Assembly: GCA_964620605.1 (NCBI GenBank)
Contig: CAZUHQ010000008.1
Coordinates: 1 to 64,000, forward strand
Reading direction: 5' to 3'
Length of the DNA stretch: 64,000 nucleotides
Source of the DNA: Thalassotalea_E sp964620605
GTDB taxonomy: Bacteria; Pseudomonadota; Gammaproteobacteria; Enterobacterales; Alteromonadaceae
Shown: positions 52,741 through 62,411 of the stretch, one piece after another
Layout of the letters: the number at the start of each line of letters is the position of its first letter
Numbering within the stretch: position 1 is the stretch's first letter
Notes under the pieces: model-generated
Told to the model about the DNA's origin: nothing
The model's database searches: none
What the model saw: the letters and a program-made list of their open reading frames with translations, nothing else
Made by a program: the position numbers and the translations under genes

Positions 52741-53199
52741 ATGTCGTTTAATGAAAAATCCATTTGGGCATCTTTACTGATCTCTATTTATATTCTGGCT
52801 AATTATCTGTTTGGTTTAGGGCAAAGCCCATTAACCGAGTCTGTGATCATCAGTCTATTTATTGAAGCCCTAGTGTGGAGCATCTTGCTAAACATCATTA
52901 TCCAGATTGTGCTTAGCGTGCTATTTGTTAAGGAAGCAGGCAAAGGTGAAGATGAACGGGATAAATTGTTCGGTTATAAAAGCGACCGCTTTGGTTATTT
53001 TGTGCTGTCACTGACAGTGATCACTGTCTTTGCTCAGGTTTATCTCTCATCGGTAGCGCATGGCCAAGTATCAAGTTATCTAACGCTACAAGGTCTATCA
53101 CCGCAATTTAATGTCTGTAATACCCTGCTGATAGGTTTCCTATTGTCGGAGATTTGTAAATACGGTGCTCAGCTATTTTATTATCGTAAAGGTTATTAA
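52741..53199 (+). CDS. Membrane protein encoded with an Xre regulator
   Basis: The 152-residue protein has four hydrophobic helices (near 10-30, 38-62, 86-108, 125-147) and a central charged loop KEAGKGEDERDKLFGYKSDRFGY. A downstream Xre gene starts 1 bp after its stop. Similar small pairs, some annotated DUF2178, occur in Bacteria and Archaea. AAGGAG lies 5 bp before the ATG. Function unknown. Confidence 0.75.
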   Translation: MSFNEKSIWASLLISIYILANYLFGLGQSPLTESVIISLFIEALVWSILLNIIIQIVLSVLFVKEAGKGEDERDKLFGYKSDRFGYFVLSLTVITVFAQVYLSSVAHGQVSSYLTLQGLSPQFNVCNTLLIGFLLSEICKYGAQLFYYRKGY

Positions 53200-53200
53200 T

Positions 53201-53419
53201 ATGAGTAAAAAGATAGTTAACCAGATCCGCAACCTGCGCTTTCACCATAGTGAAATGACCCAACAGGCGTTAGCAGATGCGGTTGGTGTTTCCAGGCAAA
53301 CCATAGTCGCCATTGAAAAAGGCAAATATTCTCCCTCGCTGGAAGTGGCATTTAAAATTGCCGAAGTGTTTAGCCGTTCACTAACAGAAGTGTTTCAATA
53401 TCAGGAGCTTGAACCATAA
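53201..53419 (+). CDS. Xre-family transcriptional regulator
   Basis: The 72-residue protein is almost entirely a helix-turn-helix domain (TQQALADAVGVSRQTIVAIEKGKYSPSLEVAFKIA, about 19-52). I start it at ATG 53201; the open frame begins earlier inside the membrane gene. It probably controls the pair through the upstream dyads. Confidence 0.88.
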   Translation: MSKKIVNQIRNLRFHHSEMTQQALADAVGVSRQTIVAIEKGKYSPSLEVAFKIAEVFSRSLTEVFQYQELEP

Positions 53420-53458
53420 GTTCAGCAAAGTTTACCAACTAAGAATCACCAAGTGTTA

Positions 53459-56299
53459 TTACCATAGCACTTGGTCAATTTCATTGAGCATTAACTGAGT
53501 TAATTCATGAACTTCGTGATAACGCTCAGTTTTTATCGCGATTTCCAGCTTCAGTGCCTGTTTTGACAATTGCGGAAAACCAAACATCTGTGCCGCTCCG
53601 GCAATGCGATGCACCAGACCTTTTAACAAAGGATAATTACTGGCATTGAGATGGAGAATAATATCTTGCTGTTCCAGTGTCAGGTTAGATTTAAACTGCT
53701 GCACCAGATCTGACATATCCACATGCTCCAATGACTGACTGGCGTCCTCAACACTAACTTCACTACTAAGGTATTTTGCCAGGGTATGAATAAAAGCTTT
53801 TCTTTCGATCGGTTTTTTCAAATGCGCAGCAAAGCCTAATTCAATATAGTGTTCCACTTCGTGAGCCATGGCATTGGCTGTTAGCGCAATTATAGGCGCA
53901 GTGCAGCCTTGTTGCCTTAAAATGGTAAAGGCTTCAATGCCATCCATTTCCGGCATTTGAATATCCATTAAAATTAGCTCAGGCTGATGCTCAACGTATT
54001 GTTCCAGCACTTCATGACCGTCACAGGCACCGATCACGGTTAAGCCTAAGGTTTTTAAAAAGCGAGCAATCAAGCGGCGATTATCATCATGATCTTCGGC
54101 TAATAAAACCGTGCCATTAAAATATATACCTGTTGTTGGCAATGCCGCTTGAGATGTTACTGTTTTCGCCTCGATAACCTGCCCGGCATCGAGAGAATGC
54201 TCAAATGGAATGATCAGTGAAAATGTACTGCCCTGATTAAGCTGGCTTTCTATTTCAATCCGGCCGTTCATCAAGCGGGCTAACTGCTCAGACAAACAAA
54301 GGCCAAGCCCGGAGCCACCAAAGCGTCGGCTAATACTGCTATCGCCCTGAGTAAAGCTTTCAAACACTTGCTGGATTTGAGTATAACTCAGACCAATACC
54401 GGTATCACTCACACTAAAAATTAACTCATGTTCCTGCACTGTTACATTAACGTTGACACTGCCGCGCGAGGTAAACTTTATCGCATTTGAACAAAGGTTG
54501 ATTAACACTTGTTTGACCCTCAGACCATCAATTTCTATCATAAACGGCGAGCTTAAATGATGGGTGATCTTAAATTCTAATCCTTTGCTATAGGCCTGCT
54601 CGGTAAACATATTCGCCAGTTCAGTGAGCGTTTGATGTAAGTCCTGCTTTTGAAGTTCAAGCTCAAGTTTATTCGCTTCAATCTTACTCAAATCAAGAAT
54701 ATTATTAATTAGCTCCAGCAAATACAGGCTGTTACCATGAATAATTTCTACTTCTTTTTCAAGATACTGGTTATCAACATCACCGCTGATAATCGCTTCC
54801 GCCTGACCGATAATCGCTGTTAATGGCGTACGAATTTCATGACTCATATTAGCAAGGAACTGACTTTTGATACTGTTGGCCTGCTTAAGCTCTTGCGTCA
54901 GTTTTTCCAGCTCTTTCGTTCTTTGTTTAACCTGTATCGCCAGCTCAGACTTTAACTGGCGATCAACTTTTCTACGATAATTGAAAAACAGTAATAACAG
55001 CACCAGCAAAATCACACCAATCATCAAATTTTGCTTTTGGTTTGCCTGCTCAACTTCCAGCTGTTTAAGCTTTTTATTTTGTTGTAGCTGAGCAACCTGC
55101 TGTTTTAATTTTTCCGATTCAAATTTTGCTAAATATTCATTCAACTGATCGTTTAATAACTTATGATTTAATGCAATAAATTGCTGGTAACTGGTTAACG
55201 CCTGCTTTCTGTCATCAAGCGCACTGTAAATGAGTGGTAATAGAGCTAAGTTAGCACGTAACTGTTGCTGATAATCCAGCTGTTTTGCGATCTTGGTAGA
55301 GCGTTGTAATAAAGCTAATGGCTGCTCTATTTCGCCCTGCTCAAAAAGCGCGCGAGCCAAGCTTTGCAAACTACCTGCGAGTATTGCATTAAACTTATGT
55401 TGTTCGCTAAGGTTAATCGCCTGTTGCGCGAAATGCTGAGCTTGTTCAATCTGGTGCAGCTCATTATAGACTTCCGCCAAATTATGATAACTGGCAGCTA
55501 AATTATAATTATCCTGAGTTTTTTGATAATAGCCAAGCGCCAGTAACAGCTTATCTAATGCCTGGTTATAATCACCACTTTGCTTATAAGTTACCCCGAG
55601 ATCAGAACGAACACTGGCCAGTCCTTCTTGATCATCAAAAGCGATACGCTGCTCGGCAACCTGGGTAAATATTTCAATCGCTTGATCATAGCGTCTGAGC
55701 CTTAAATACAAGCCAGCGATGTTATAACGAATATCCACCAGATCAACATCAGTGCCATGCTGCTGATAAATTTCTTCCGCTAGCTGGTAACTGTCCAGTG
55801 CTTTTAGCGTTTGTCCCATCGCCGCATAAACCAGACCAATATTATTGTATAAATTAGCCAGCTCAATTTTACCCGTTATTTGCTGGTATTCTTGTAATGC
55901 CTGTTGATAAGAGGCTAACGCCTTAGGGAAACTGCCTTGATAATAGTAAAAAATACCCTGCATTTTATAAGCGACAGCGATAACTTGCGACCAGGATTCA
56001 TGCTTGGCGATCACCAGCACATCATTGATAACATCTAACGCCTGTTCAAAATTGCGCTGACGAAAATATAATTTCGCCTGAGTATTGAGAATATCGACCT
56101 TATCTTCAAGCGAATAACCATTGCTGGACAACAAGCTATCGACGGCTTGTAATGCTTGCGAAGTATTTTCGATTTGCTCAATTTCAGCCAGTTTGTCCTT
56201 AACCATTTGCTCATTTGCATTGCCACTAATACTGACCCCAGTAGCTAGAACAAACGACACAATTAATACTAAAAGGCGTCTCCCACCCAGCATTAACAC
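53459..56299 (-). CDS. TPR hybrid sensor histidine kinase
   Basis: The 946-residue protein has a signal peptide (about 1-29), TPR repeats (about 40-380, such as ANLYNNIGLVYAAMGQTLKAL), a short coiled coil, a membrane helix (425-440) and a cytoplasmic kinase: HisKA with His487 in SHEIRTP, HATPase (N box near 599; GLGLCLSEQ), a receiver with Asp779 in LMDIQMPEMDG, and an Hpt domain with His897 in HRIAGAAQ. It is a full internal phosphorelay. No output regulator adjoins it. The periplasmic TPR layer probably senses an envelope or peptide signal. Confidence 0.93.
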   Translation of the reverse strand: MLMLGGRRLLVLIVSFVLATGVSISGNANEQMVKDKLAEIEQIENTSQALQAVDSLLSSNGYSLEDKVDILNTQAKLYFRQRNFEQALDVINDVLVIAKHESWSQVIAVAYKMQGIFYYYQGSFPKALASYQQALQEYQQITGKIELANLYNNIGLVYAAMGQTLKALDSYQLAEEIYQQHGTDVDLVDIRYNIAGLYLRLRRYDQAIEIFTQVAEQRIAFDDQEGLASVRSDLGVTYKQSGDYNQALDKLLLALGYYQKTQDNYNLAASYHNLAEVYNELHQIEQAQHFAQQAINLSEQHKFNAILAGSLQSLARALFEQGEIEQPLALLQRSTKIAKQLDYQQQLRANLALLPLIYSALDDRKQALTSYQQFIALNHKLLNDQLNEYLAKFESEKLKQQVAQLQQNKKLKQLEVEQANQKQNLMIGVILLVLLLLFFNYRRKVDRQLKSELAIQVKQRTKELEKLTQELKQANSIKSQFLANMSHEIRTPLTAIIGQAEAIISGDVDNQYLEKEVEIIHGNSLYLLELINNILDLSKIEANKLELELQKQDLHQTLTELANMFTEQAYSKGLEFKITHHLSSPFMIEIDGLRVKQVLINLCSNAIKFTSRGSVNVNVTVQEHELIFSVSDTGIGLSYTQIQQVFESFTQGDSSISRRFGGSGLGLCLSEQLARLMNGRIEIESQLNQGSTFSLIIPFEHSLDAGQVIEAKTVTSQAALPTTGIYFNGTVLLAEDHDDNRRLIARFLKTLGLTVIGACDGHEVLEQYVEHQPELILMDIQMPEMDGIEAFTILRQQGCTAPIIALTANAMAHEVEHYIELGFAAHLKKPIERKAFIHTLAKYLSSEVSVEDASQSLEHVDMSDLVQQFKSNLTLEQQDIILHLNASNYPLLKGLVHRIAGAAQMFGFPQLSKQALKLEIAIKTERYHEVHELTQLMLNEIDQVLW

Positions 56300-56488
56300 T
56301 CCATTTTTTATTAGCGCTATTATTTGATGCTGTTATAACACTTTTACTCACTAAATCCTATCAAGTAAAAAAGCGTTATTGTGATTAACATCAATAAATT
56401 TGATGAATAATTGATTTTCATCTACAGCGTCCCAATTTCCCAGTATAATCTCTGCCAATTTTGTGACTTGTAAATTTTTAGCCTAACC

Positions 56489-57280
56489 ATGTACCAATCG
56501 ATAAAAGAAAATTTATTTCGTTTAAAAGAAAACAAGCTGTTCGAGTTGTCTGTGGTGACAGTGATCATCATTTCCGCACTGGAGATCGGCGCGAAAACTT
56601 TTGAATTATCCGATAGGGCTTATTCGCTCACTTCGGTGCTCGACATTTTTATTACTCTATTCTTTCTTGTGGAAATCATTATTCGCTTTATTGCCGACCA
56701 GGATAAAAAAACCTTCTTTAAAAAAGGCTGGAATATCTTCGATACCTTAGTAGTGCTGGTCAGTTTGATCCCGATAGATAACAGTGAAATGGCGTTGCTC
56801 GCTCGCCTTGTTAGGGTATTTCGAGTGCTGCGTATGGTGTCGGTAGTACCTGAGCTTAGAGTGTTGATCAACTCATTATTAAAAGCTCTGCCTCAGCTTG
56901 GTTATGTGGTATTGCTGATGTTTATTATCTTTTATATTTATGCGGCAATTGGCAGCTTTGTTTTTAAAAATATCAATCCGAAATTATGGGGCGATATTGC
57001 CATCTCAATGTTAACCTTGTTTCGCATTATGACCTTTGAAGATTGGACGGATATTCAATATGAAACCATGGATGTCTATCCCTTGAGCTGGATCTTCTAT
57101 CTGACCTTTATCTTTTTTACCGCGTTTGCTTTTTTAAATATGGTGATTGGCATAGTGGTTAATGTTATGGAACAAGAACACGCCAGCATGAAAAATGCAA
57201 AAGAGCCGACATTAAGCGAGCTACAGCAGGAACTGGCAGAAATAAAGGCTCTGCTTAAGCAACAACCCTCTCAAAAATAA
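56489..57280 (+). CDS. Voltage-gated cation channel
   Basis: The 263-residue protein is a single six-helix channel subunit of the bacterial Nav/Cav type. The S4 sensor carries Arg at every third position: R106, R109, R112, R115. The pore helix and filter read TFEDWTD (182-188), followed by S6 and a C-terminal coiled coil (SELQQELAEIKALLKQ). Filters in characterised Na+ channels read TLESW; the extra Asp residues resemble designs that favour Ca2+. Ion selectivity cannot be fixed from sequence. Confidence 0.88.
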   Translation: MYQSIKENLFRLKENKLFELSVVTVIIISALEIGAKTFELSDRAYSLTSVLDIFITLFFLVEIIIRFIADQDKKTFFKKGWNIFDTLVVLVSLIPIDNSEMALLARLVRVFRVLRMVSVVPELRVLINSLLKALPQLGYVVLLMFIIFYIYAAIGSFVFKNINPKLWGDIAISMLTLFRIMTFEDWTDIQYETMDVYPLSWIFYLTFIFFTAFAFLNMVIGIVVNVMEQEHASMKNAKEPTLSELQQELAEIKALLKQQPSQK

Positions 57281-57298
57281 CTGCTTAAACTGCTAACA

Positions 57299-57334
57299 AA
57301 AGCACTAGTGTTGCAGAGCACTAGTGCTTTTTCG
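57299..57334. terminator. Terminator after the channel gene
   Basis: A perfect 12-bp stem AAAGCACTAGTG/CACTAGTGCTTT with an 8-nt loop and T-runs toward both sides, between convergent genes. Confidence 0.85.
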
Positions 57335-57360
57335 CTAACGCCATTAGCAATTAACGCTAA

Positions 57361-57936
57361 CTAACACACCATGGCTTCACCGTGAATCACTTCAAATAAA
57401 TCACTAAACGAAGTTTTAATACTAATATCAATTGGTAAATGCAGCTTACGTGCGATATCACTGGTGGAAATCACGCCCCGGATATGATGACTCTTGCGAT
57501 CGACCACCAAGCAATGTCTTAAGCCATAGCTTTTTAATGTCGTAACAACATCATTAACACTTGAACGCTCAAGCTCAGAATAATCAAAGGCATGCAACGC
57601 ATCTTTAGGTAACATCATATCGGTTACTAAAATTTCATCACGACTTACACCTTTAGACATTTCCGCGAGTAATGACTGCTCTGATAACTCATTTGTACTA
57701 ATAATACCTAAAAAATCGTTATTAGGTGACACCACAATTTTCATTTGTACATGGCTCTTAATCATCATAGTTAACGCATCGCGAGCTAAGGTATCACCTT
57801 CAATTACTAAAGGCTGATGCGCTTTAAAATCAGTAAAAATTTTAATAGCTGGTGATGCTAATGTGGTTTTTTCAAAATATTCCGGAGTAACTACATTATC
57901 AACGAGATCTAAATCAAATAAATGTAAATTTTTCAT
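57361..57936 (-). CDS. CBS-domain protein
   Basis: The 191-residue protein has two CBS motifs: PLVIEGDTLARDALTMMIKSHVQMKIVVSPNNDFLGIIST near 47-86 and RSSVNDVVTTLKSYGLRHCLVVDRKSHHIRGVIST near 124-158. CBS pairs bind adenine nucleotides and tune partner proteins. No partner is fused, so the target is unknown. Confidence 0.87.
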   Translation of the reverse strand: MKNLHLFDLDLVDNVVTPEYFEKTTLASPAIKIFTDFKAHQPLVIEGDTLARDALTMMIKSHVQMKIVVSPNNDFLGIISTNELSEQSLLAEMSKGVSRDEILVTDMMLPKDALHAFDYSELERSSVNDVVTTLKSYGLRHCLVVDRKSHHIRGVISTSDIARKLHLPIDISIKTSFSDLFEVIHGEAMVC

Positions 57937-58143
57937 AACTACCTCAAAACTTTATTAATTTATTGAGTAAGTTTTATAGTTAATAAAGCTTACCTTGCTA
58001 AAAACGAGTCAGTTAACAAGGAGGTATATAAACGAATCAATTGTTCCAAAACGATCAATTCAGCTACACAAGTTTGCCTGAACATAGCATTTTAAGAGGT
58101 TAACAACATGAAAACGAAATGCATACTATACAAGAAACTCTTG

Positions 58144-58449
58144 TTAACTAAGCACTCCGCGGGGTGGAGCTCTAGGATTGGTTAGTTGATAAGCGGAAAC
58201 AACCACTATGAAGGTTGTTTTATTAATTACACTATACGATTGATTTAATAGATAAAATAACTCTTCAGAATAAGAAGCACTAAGTGGAAAATCAAAGTCT
58301 GAGTCATGATCTTGTGGGTTATCAACGATCAGCTGTTTGACTAGACTAATTTCGTTATTATCAGCAATATCGTAACTTGGTTCAAAATATGAACTCAGAG
58401 TAAACAATAAAGATATAACGAATAAAGCTCTAACCACAGTGACGCTCAA
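58144..58449 (-). CDS. Small exported protein of unknown function
   Basis: The 101-residue product has a hydrophobic N-terminus (VVRALFVISLLFTLSSYFEPS) that fits a signal or anchor, an acidic middle (DHDSDFDFP) and a C-terminal NPRAPPRG motif. The start is a TTG or GTG without a strong ribosome site. Similar RAPP-ending small proteins occur near metal-efflux genes; none is visible here. Existence is moderately supported. Confidence 0.4.
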   Translation of the reverse strand: MSVTVVRALFVISLLFTLSSYFEPSYDIADNNEISLVKQLIVDNPQDHDSDFDFPLSASYSEELFYLLNQSYSVINKTTFIVVVSAYQLTNPRAPPRGVLS

Positions 58450-58521
58450 ATTCAGTAAGCTCTACTTATATAGATGGAGCAAAATGTAAATAGTTTCAAG
58501 TATTTTTTGCAAAAAAATATA

Positions 58522-58549
58522 AAAAGAGTCGAAACCAGTCGACTCTTTT
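58522..58549. terminator. Terminator downstream of nhaD
   Basis: A perfect 11-bp stem AAAAGAGTCGA/TCGACTCTTTT with a 6-nt loop, starting 23 bp past the nhaD stop. It has T-runs on both strands. Confidence 0.85.
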
Positions 58550-58571
58550 AGCACACTTTTATCAATAACAG

Positions 58572-59990
58572 CTAACCATTAATCAAAAAATGCAGGTAAA
58601 TACTGGCGATATAACCTAAAACAATTGCCCAGCTCCACTTCAAATGACCAACAAAGGAATACTTGCCCTTAGTTTGCCCCATTAAAGCAACACCGGCAGC
58701 TGAACCAACAGATAACAAACTGCCGCCAACCCCAGCCGTCATGGTCACCAACAGCCATTGCTGCAGATCCATCGCCGGATTCATGGTTAAGACCGCAAAT
58801 ACCACCGGAATATTATCAACAATTGCTGAGAGTACGCCGACAAAAATATTGGCATAAGTTGGGCTCCAGTGGCTATATAGCACCTCAGAAACCAGACTCA
58901 AATAGCCCATAAAACCCAAACCGCCAACGCACATCACCACGCCGTAGAAAAATAATAAGGTATCCCACTCCGCCCGGGCTATTTTGTCAAAAATATCAAA
59001 CGGCACTATATTACCTAAACGCTTTAACGCCTTTTCATCTTTACGCAGTTCGGCCTGAGTACGTTTTTTATTTAATGAACGCGGCAAACTTTTTCGTAAG
59101 TAAAAACCTAAAAATTTCAAATACCCTAGCCCCATCATCATACCCAGTACTGGCGGCATATTAACCACGCTATGGCAAATAACCGCAGTGGCAATAGTTA
59201 AGACAAACAAGAAAACAATACGTTTGGCACCGCGTTTAAGGGTAAATTCATCATCGAGCACAGGAGTTGAGTTTTCATTCGAGATAAAGAAACTCATTAT
59301 TAAAGCAGGCACAAAAAAGTTAACAAAAGACGGCACCAGTAAAACAAAAAACTGCTCAAATTTCACCAGACCTGCTTGCCAGATCATCAAGGTGGTAATA
59401 TCACCAAACGGGCTAAATACGCCACCGGCATTCGATGCAACCACGATATTAATGCAGGCGATATTGATAAATTTCAGATCTTTTGGCGCCACTTTTAGTA
59501 CAATTGCGCACATCAGCATGGCAGTAGTTAAGTTATTAGCAAAAGATGAAATCAAAAACGCCAATAAACCTGTCACCCAAAAAAGACTGCGCAAACTCAA
59601 ACCCTTCGCTATCATCCAGATACGCAAGCGTTCAAATACGCCACGCTCTTCCATGGCATTGATATAAGTCATCGCCACTAATAAAAATAGCAATAATTGT
59701 GCATATTCCAGTAAATTATGATTAAACGCATGCTCTGCTTCATCTGGAATACCATATTGGGTATAAACCCAGCCGATCATAAACCAGATCACGCCGGCAG
59801 CTACCAGCACAGGTTTTGATTTACGTAGATGGATAAACTCTTCGCCGATCACTAATAAATAAGCGATGGCAAACAAGGTAATAGCGACAAAGCCAGTAAT
59901 TGAATTTGTTAAATCAATTTGACCGGCGGTAGACGCCCAAGTAGGGTAAGAAACTAAAGTTAGCAAAAGTGCTGTTATAAACTTATTCAA
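58572..59990 (-). CDS. nhaD: Na+/H+ antiporter NhaD
   Basis: The 472-residue membrane protein of the ion-transporter superfamily has about 12-13 helices. It has family landmarks EHAFNHNLLEYAQLLLFLLVAMTYI, SSFANNLTTAMLM, SNAGGVFSPFGDITTLM and DNIPVVFAVLTM. NhaD expels Na+ in exchange for protons and suits a marine cell. A signal-like hydrophobic start (LLLTLVSYPTWAS) precedes the first helix. Confidence 0.94.
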   Translation of the reverse strand: MNKFITALLLTLVSYPTWASTAGQIDLTNSITGFVAITLFAIAYLLVIGEEFIHLRKSKPVLVAAGVIWFMIGWVYTQYGIPDEAEHAFNHNLLEYAQLLLFLLVAMTYINAMEERGVFERLRIWMIAKGLSLRSLFWVTGLLAFLISSFANNLTTAMLMCAIVLKVAPKDLKFINIACINIVVASNAGGVFSPFGDITTLMIWQAGLVKFEQFFVLLVPSFVNFFVPALIMSFFISNENSTPVLDDEFTLKRGAKRIVFLFVLTIATAVICHSVVNMPPVLGMMMGLGYLKFLGFYLRKSLPRSLNKKRTQAELRKDEKALKRLGNIVPFDIFDKIARAEWDTLLFFYGVVMCVGGLGFMGYLSLVSEVLYSHWSPTYANIFVGVLSAIVDNIPVVFAVLTMNPAMDLQQWLLVTMTAGVGGSLLSVGSAAGVALMGQTKGKYSFVGHLKWSWAIVLGYIASIYLHFLING

Positions 59991-60151
59991 GGGTGATCTC
60001 TAAACAGGGAATTAGCGCAAAAATAAGGCGCTATTTTACGCACTATTTTCCGCAGACAAAACCTTAAAACAACAAATTTTATTGATTTGGATTATAATTT
60101 TCTTTTATAGCAAAGAAGCGACTAGATATAAGCCTTTAACCCTAATCAATT

Positions 60152-60796
60152 TTATCCCGCCATATCACCAACAAACGGGTTGCTTTGGCGTTCTGCACCA
60201 AAGGTGCTCATCGGGCCGTGCCCTGGAATAAAACGGACATCATTTCCAAGTAAAAATAAATTCTCTCGAATCGATTTAATTAAGGTCGCATGGTCGCCGC
60301 GGGGAAAGTCAGTTCGGCCGATAGAACCTTTAAACAAGACATCGCCAACTTGCGCGAGCTTAGACGGGCGATGGAAAAACACCACATGCCCCGGCGTATG
60401 ACCCGGACAAAAATACACTTCCAGCTCGATATGACCAAAGGTTACTTTATCGCCCTGAGTTAACCAGCGATCAGTAGTAAAATGCTCGGCATGAGCAAAA
60501 CCAAAACGTTCTTTTTGCTGTGGGATCAGATCAATCCAGAACTGATCTTCTTTATGTGGCCCTTCAACTGGCACCTTAAAATGTGATGACAAAGCCTTGG
60601 TTGCACCGGCATGATCAATATGGGCATGCGTGAGTAATACTTTCACTAAGGTTACCCCTTGCTGCTCAATAGCGTTAATGATCAACTCAAGATCCCCACC
60701 CGGGTCAACCACCGCAGCCTCCATGGTTTCGTCACACCAGAACAAGGTACAATTTTGTTGAAATGGTGTTACCGGAATAATTTGAAACTGCAGCAT
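60152..60796 (-). CDS. GloB-like metallo-beta-lactamase fold hydrolase (YcbL type)
   Basis: The 214-residue cytosolic enzyme has the metal ligands THAHIDHAGA (HxHxDH), PGHTPGHV and GHGP, and follows the YcbL pattern: VTPFQQNCTLFWCDETMEAAVVDPGG. YcbL-type proteins are type II glyoxalases that hydrolyse S-lactoylglutathione. The exact thioester is inferred. Confidence 0.9.
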   Translation of the reverse strand: MLQFQIIPVTPFQQNCTLFWCDETMEAAVVDPGGDLELIINAIEQQGVTLVKVLLTHAHIDHAGATKALSSHFKVPVEGPHKEDQFWIDLIPQQKERFGFAHAEHFTTDRWLTQGDKVTFGHIELEVYFCPGHTPGHVVFFHRPSKLAQVGDVLFKGSIGRTDFPRGDHATLIKSIRENLFLLGNDVRFIPGHGPMSTFGAERQSNPFVGDMAG

Positions 60797-61002
60797 AGGT
60801 TACCTTTATCTCTCAATACTAATTTATCTTGTGTCTATTTTGTTACCACTTATCGCCATTTTATTTCTAACGATGTCTGCAAAATTTTACAATCTTCGCC
60901 GATCAATAAAAAGTCAAATTAACGAAAACATTAAAATCACTTCACTATCTATGATTAACTCGGTAAGCTCGGGCACAAATAAAAAATATAAATAGCTGTT
61001 TT

Positions 61003-62340
61003 ATGACTCAAACTAGAGACTCTTTTCACTCCCGTATCGGGTTTGTCTTAGCCGCTGCTGGCTCTGCCATTGGCCTTGGCAATATCTGGGGTTTTCCTAC
61101 TCAGGCAGCAAATAACGGTGGCGGTGCATTCTTATTTGTTTACCTGTTAGTGACCTTGCTGCTGGCATTACCGGCTTTATACGCCGAAATTTATATAGGC
61201 AATCAGGCGCAAAAAAACCCGGTTTCCGCGTTAGGAGACGCCTGCAAAGGGGTATCGGAAAGTTTAGGCAGAAAAGCCGGTATTGTCGGGCTTTGCGGCG
61301 CAATTATGATGCTAAGTTTTTACACTATCGTTGCTGGCTGGATGCTAGCCCATGCCCTAGCAGCGCTTGCCCATTTAGCCGGATTAAACGACATTGCACT
61401 GTGGCTGGAAAGCTCAAGCACTGAACGTAATATTGTATTTACGCCGATTTTTATTCTGCTTGGTGCTGCCATTATTCATCAAGGAGTTAACGCCGGTATC
61501 GAGCGCTGGTCATCACGCTTAATGCCGATATTATTAGTCATGCTGATCGGTTTGATCATCTATATTTTACAACAACCGGGCGCAGAGCAAGGGTTAAAAA
61601 CTTACCTTATTCCTGATTTTTCTCAGGTCACTGACCCCAAGTTGGTGATTTCTGCCATGGGTCAGGCATTTTTCTCGTTATCTATCGGTGTCGGCGGTAT
61701 GATGGTGTACGGCTCTTATATGCAAAAAGATAAAGACATCGGCAAGCTGGTGATTTCCATTACCGCCTTGGATACCGGCATCGCATTTCTTGCCGGTTTA
61801 TTGATTATTCCGGCATTATTTGTCGCGCAACACGCCGGACAGGAAGTTTTTCAAAATAACCAGCTAATTGGCGAAGGCCAGCTAATTTTCCATATTTTAC
61901 CTGAACTGTTTGCTTCAATGGGAGCAATAGGCATGGTGGTTGCGGTCGGATTTTTCTTACTGCTGTCGATTGCCGCATTAACTTCTACTATTTCATCCAC
62001 CGAAGTACCAGTTGCCTATCTGGTAGAAGATAAAAACGTCAGCCGTCAAAAAGCTACCTGGATAGTATCTGGCATAGTACTGTTTTTCAGCATGCTGTTA
62101 ATCGCGTTTTTTGATGTCTTGTTTGGTGCCTTTATCCGGGTATTAACCACTATTTTACAGCCGCTAAGCTGCTTGTTTTATTTTATCGTTGTAGGCTGGT
62201 TATGGCACCGCGGTAATAAACTGCGCGATGCCTCGCTACAGCAAGGCAGAAAGTATCTGATAATGTGGGGCAACTATTTACGTTTTGTTTGCCCGGTATT
62301 ATTAACCGTAGTTTTTGTTAATGTTGCGATTTTAAATTAA
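61003..62340 (+). CDS. Sodium-dependent transporter of the NSS (SLC6) family
   Basis: The 445-residue membrane protein has 11-12 helices. The TM1 signature AAAGSAIGLGNIWGFP (near 14) and NNGGGAFLFVYLL in TM2 match bacterial NSS proteins such as LeuT and TnaT. It imports an amino acid with Na+; the substrate is unknown. A strong terminator follows. Confidence 0.93.
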   Translation: MTQTRDSFHSRIGFVLAAAGSAIGLGNIWGFPTQAANNGGGAFLFVYLLVTLLLALPALYAEIYIGNQAQKNPVSALGDACKGVSESLGRKAGIVGLCGAIMMLSFYTIVAGWMLAHALAALAHLAGLNDIALWLESSSTERNIVFTPIFILLGAAIIHQGVNAGIERWSSRLMPILLVMLIGLIIYILQQPGAEQGLKTYLIPDFSQVTDPKLVISAMGQAFFSLSIGVGGMMVYGSYMQKDKDIGKLVISITALDTGIAFLAGLLIIPALFVAQHAGQEVFQNNQLIGEGQLIFHILPELFASMGAIGMVVAVGFFLLLSIAALTSTISSTEVPVAYLVEDKNVSRQKATWIVSGIVLFFSMLLIAFFDVLFGAFIRVLTTILQPLSCLFYFIVVGWLWHRGNKLRDASLQQGRKYLIMWGNYLRFVCPVLLTVVFVNVAILN

Positions 62341-62355
62341 CGCGGCCCATTTCAT

Positions 62356-62396
62356 AAAAAGCTCAGGCATCTTTTGATCTGCCTGAGCTTTTTATT
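62356..62396. terminator. Bidirectional terminator between the NSS and SGNH genes
   Basis: A 14-bp stem AAAAAGCTCAGGCA/TGCCTGAGCTTTTT with a 10-nt loop and T-runs on both strands, between convergent genes. Confidence 0.9.
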
Positions 62397-62411
62397 TTCA
62401 ATACATGACTT

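Noticed and set aside
52741..53419. Toxin-antitoxin module
   Set aside because: The first product is a four-helix membrane protein with a charged loop, unlike known toxins, and the Xre protein lacks an antitoxin tail. A regulator/membrane pair fits better.
58108..58185. 25-codon frame beginning ATGAAAACG
   Set aside because: A weak ribosome site exists, but it overlaps the end of the opposite small gene and has no recognisable features; probably chance.
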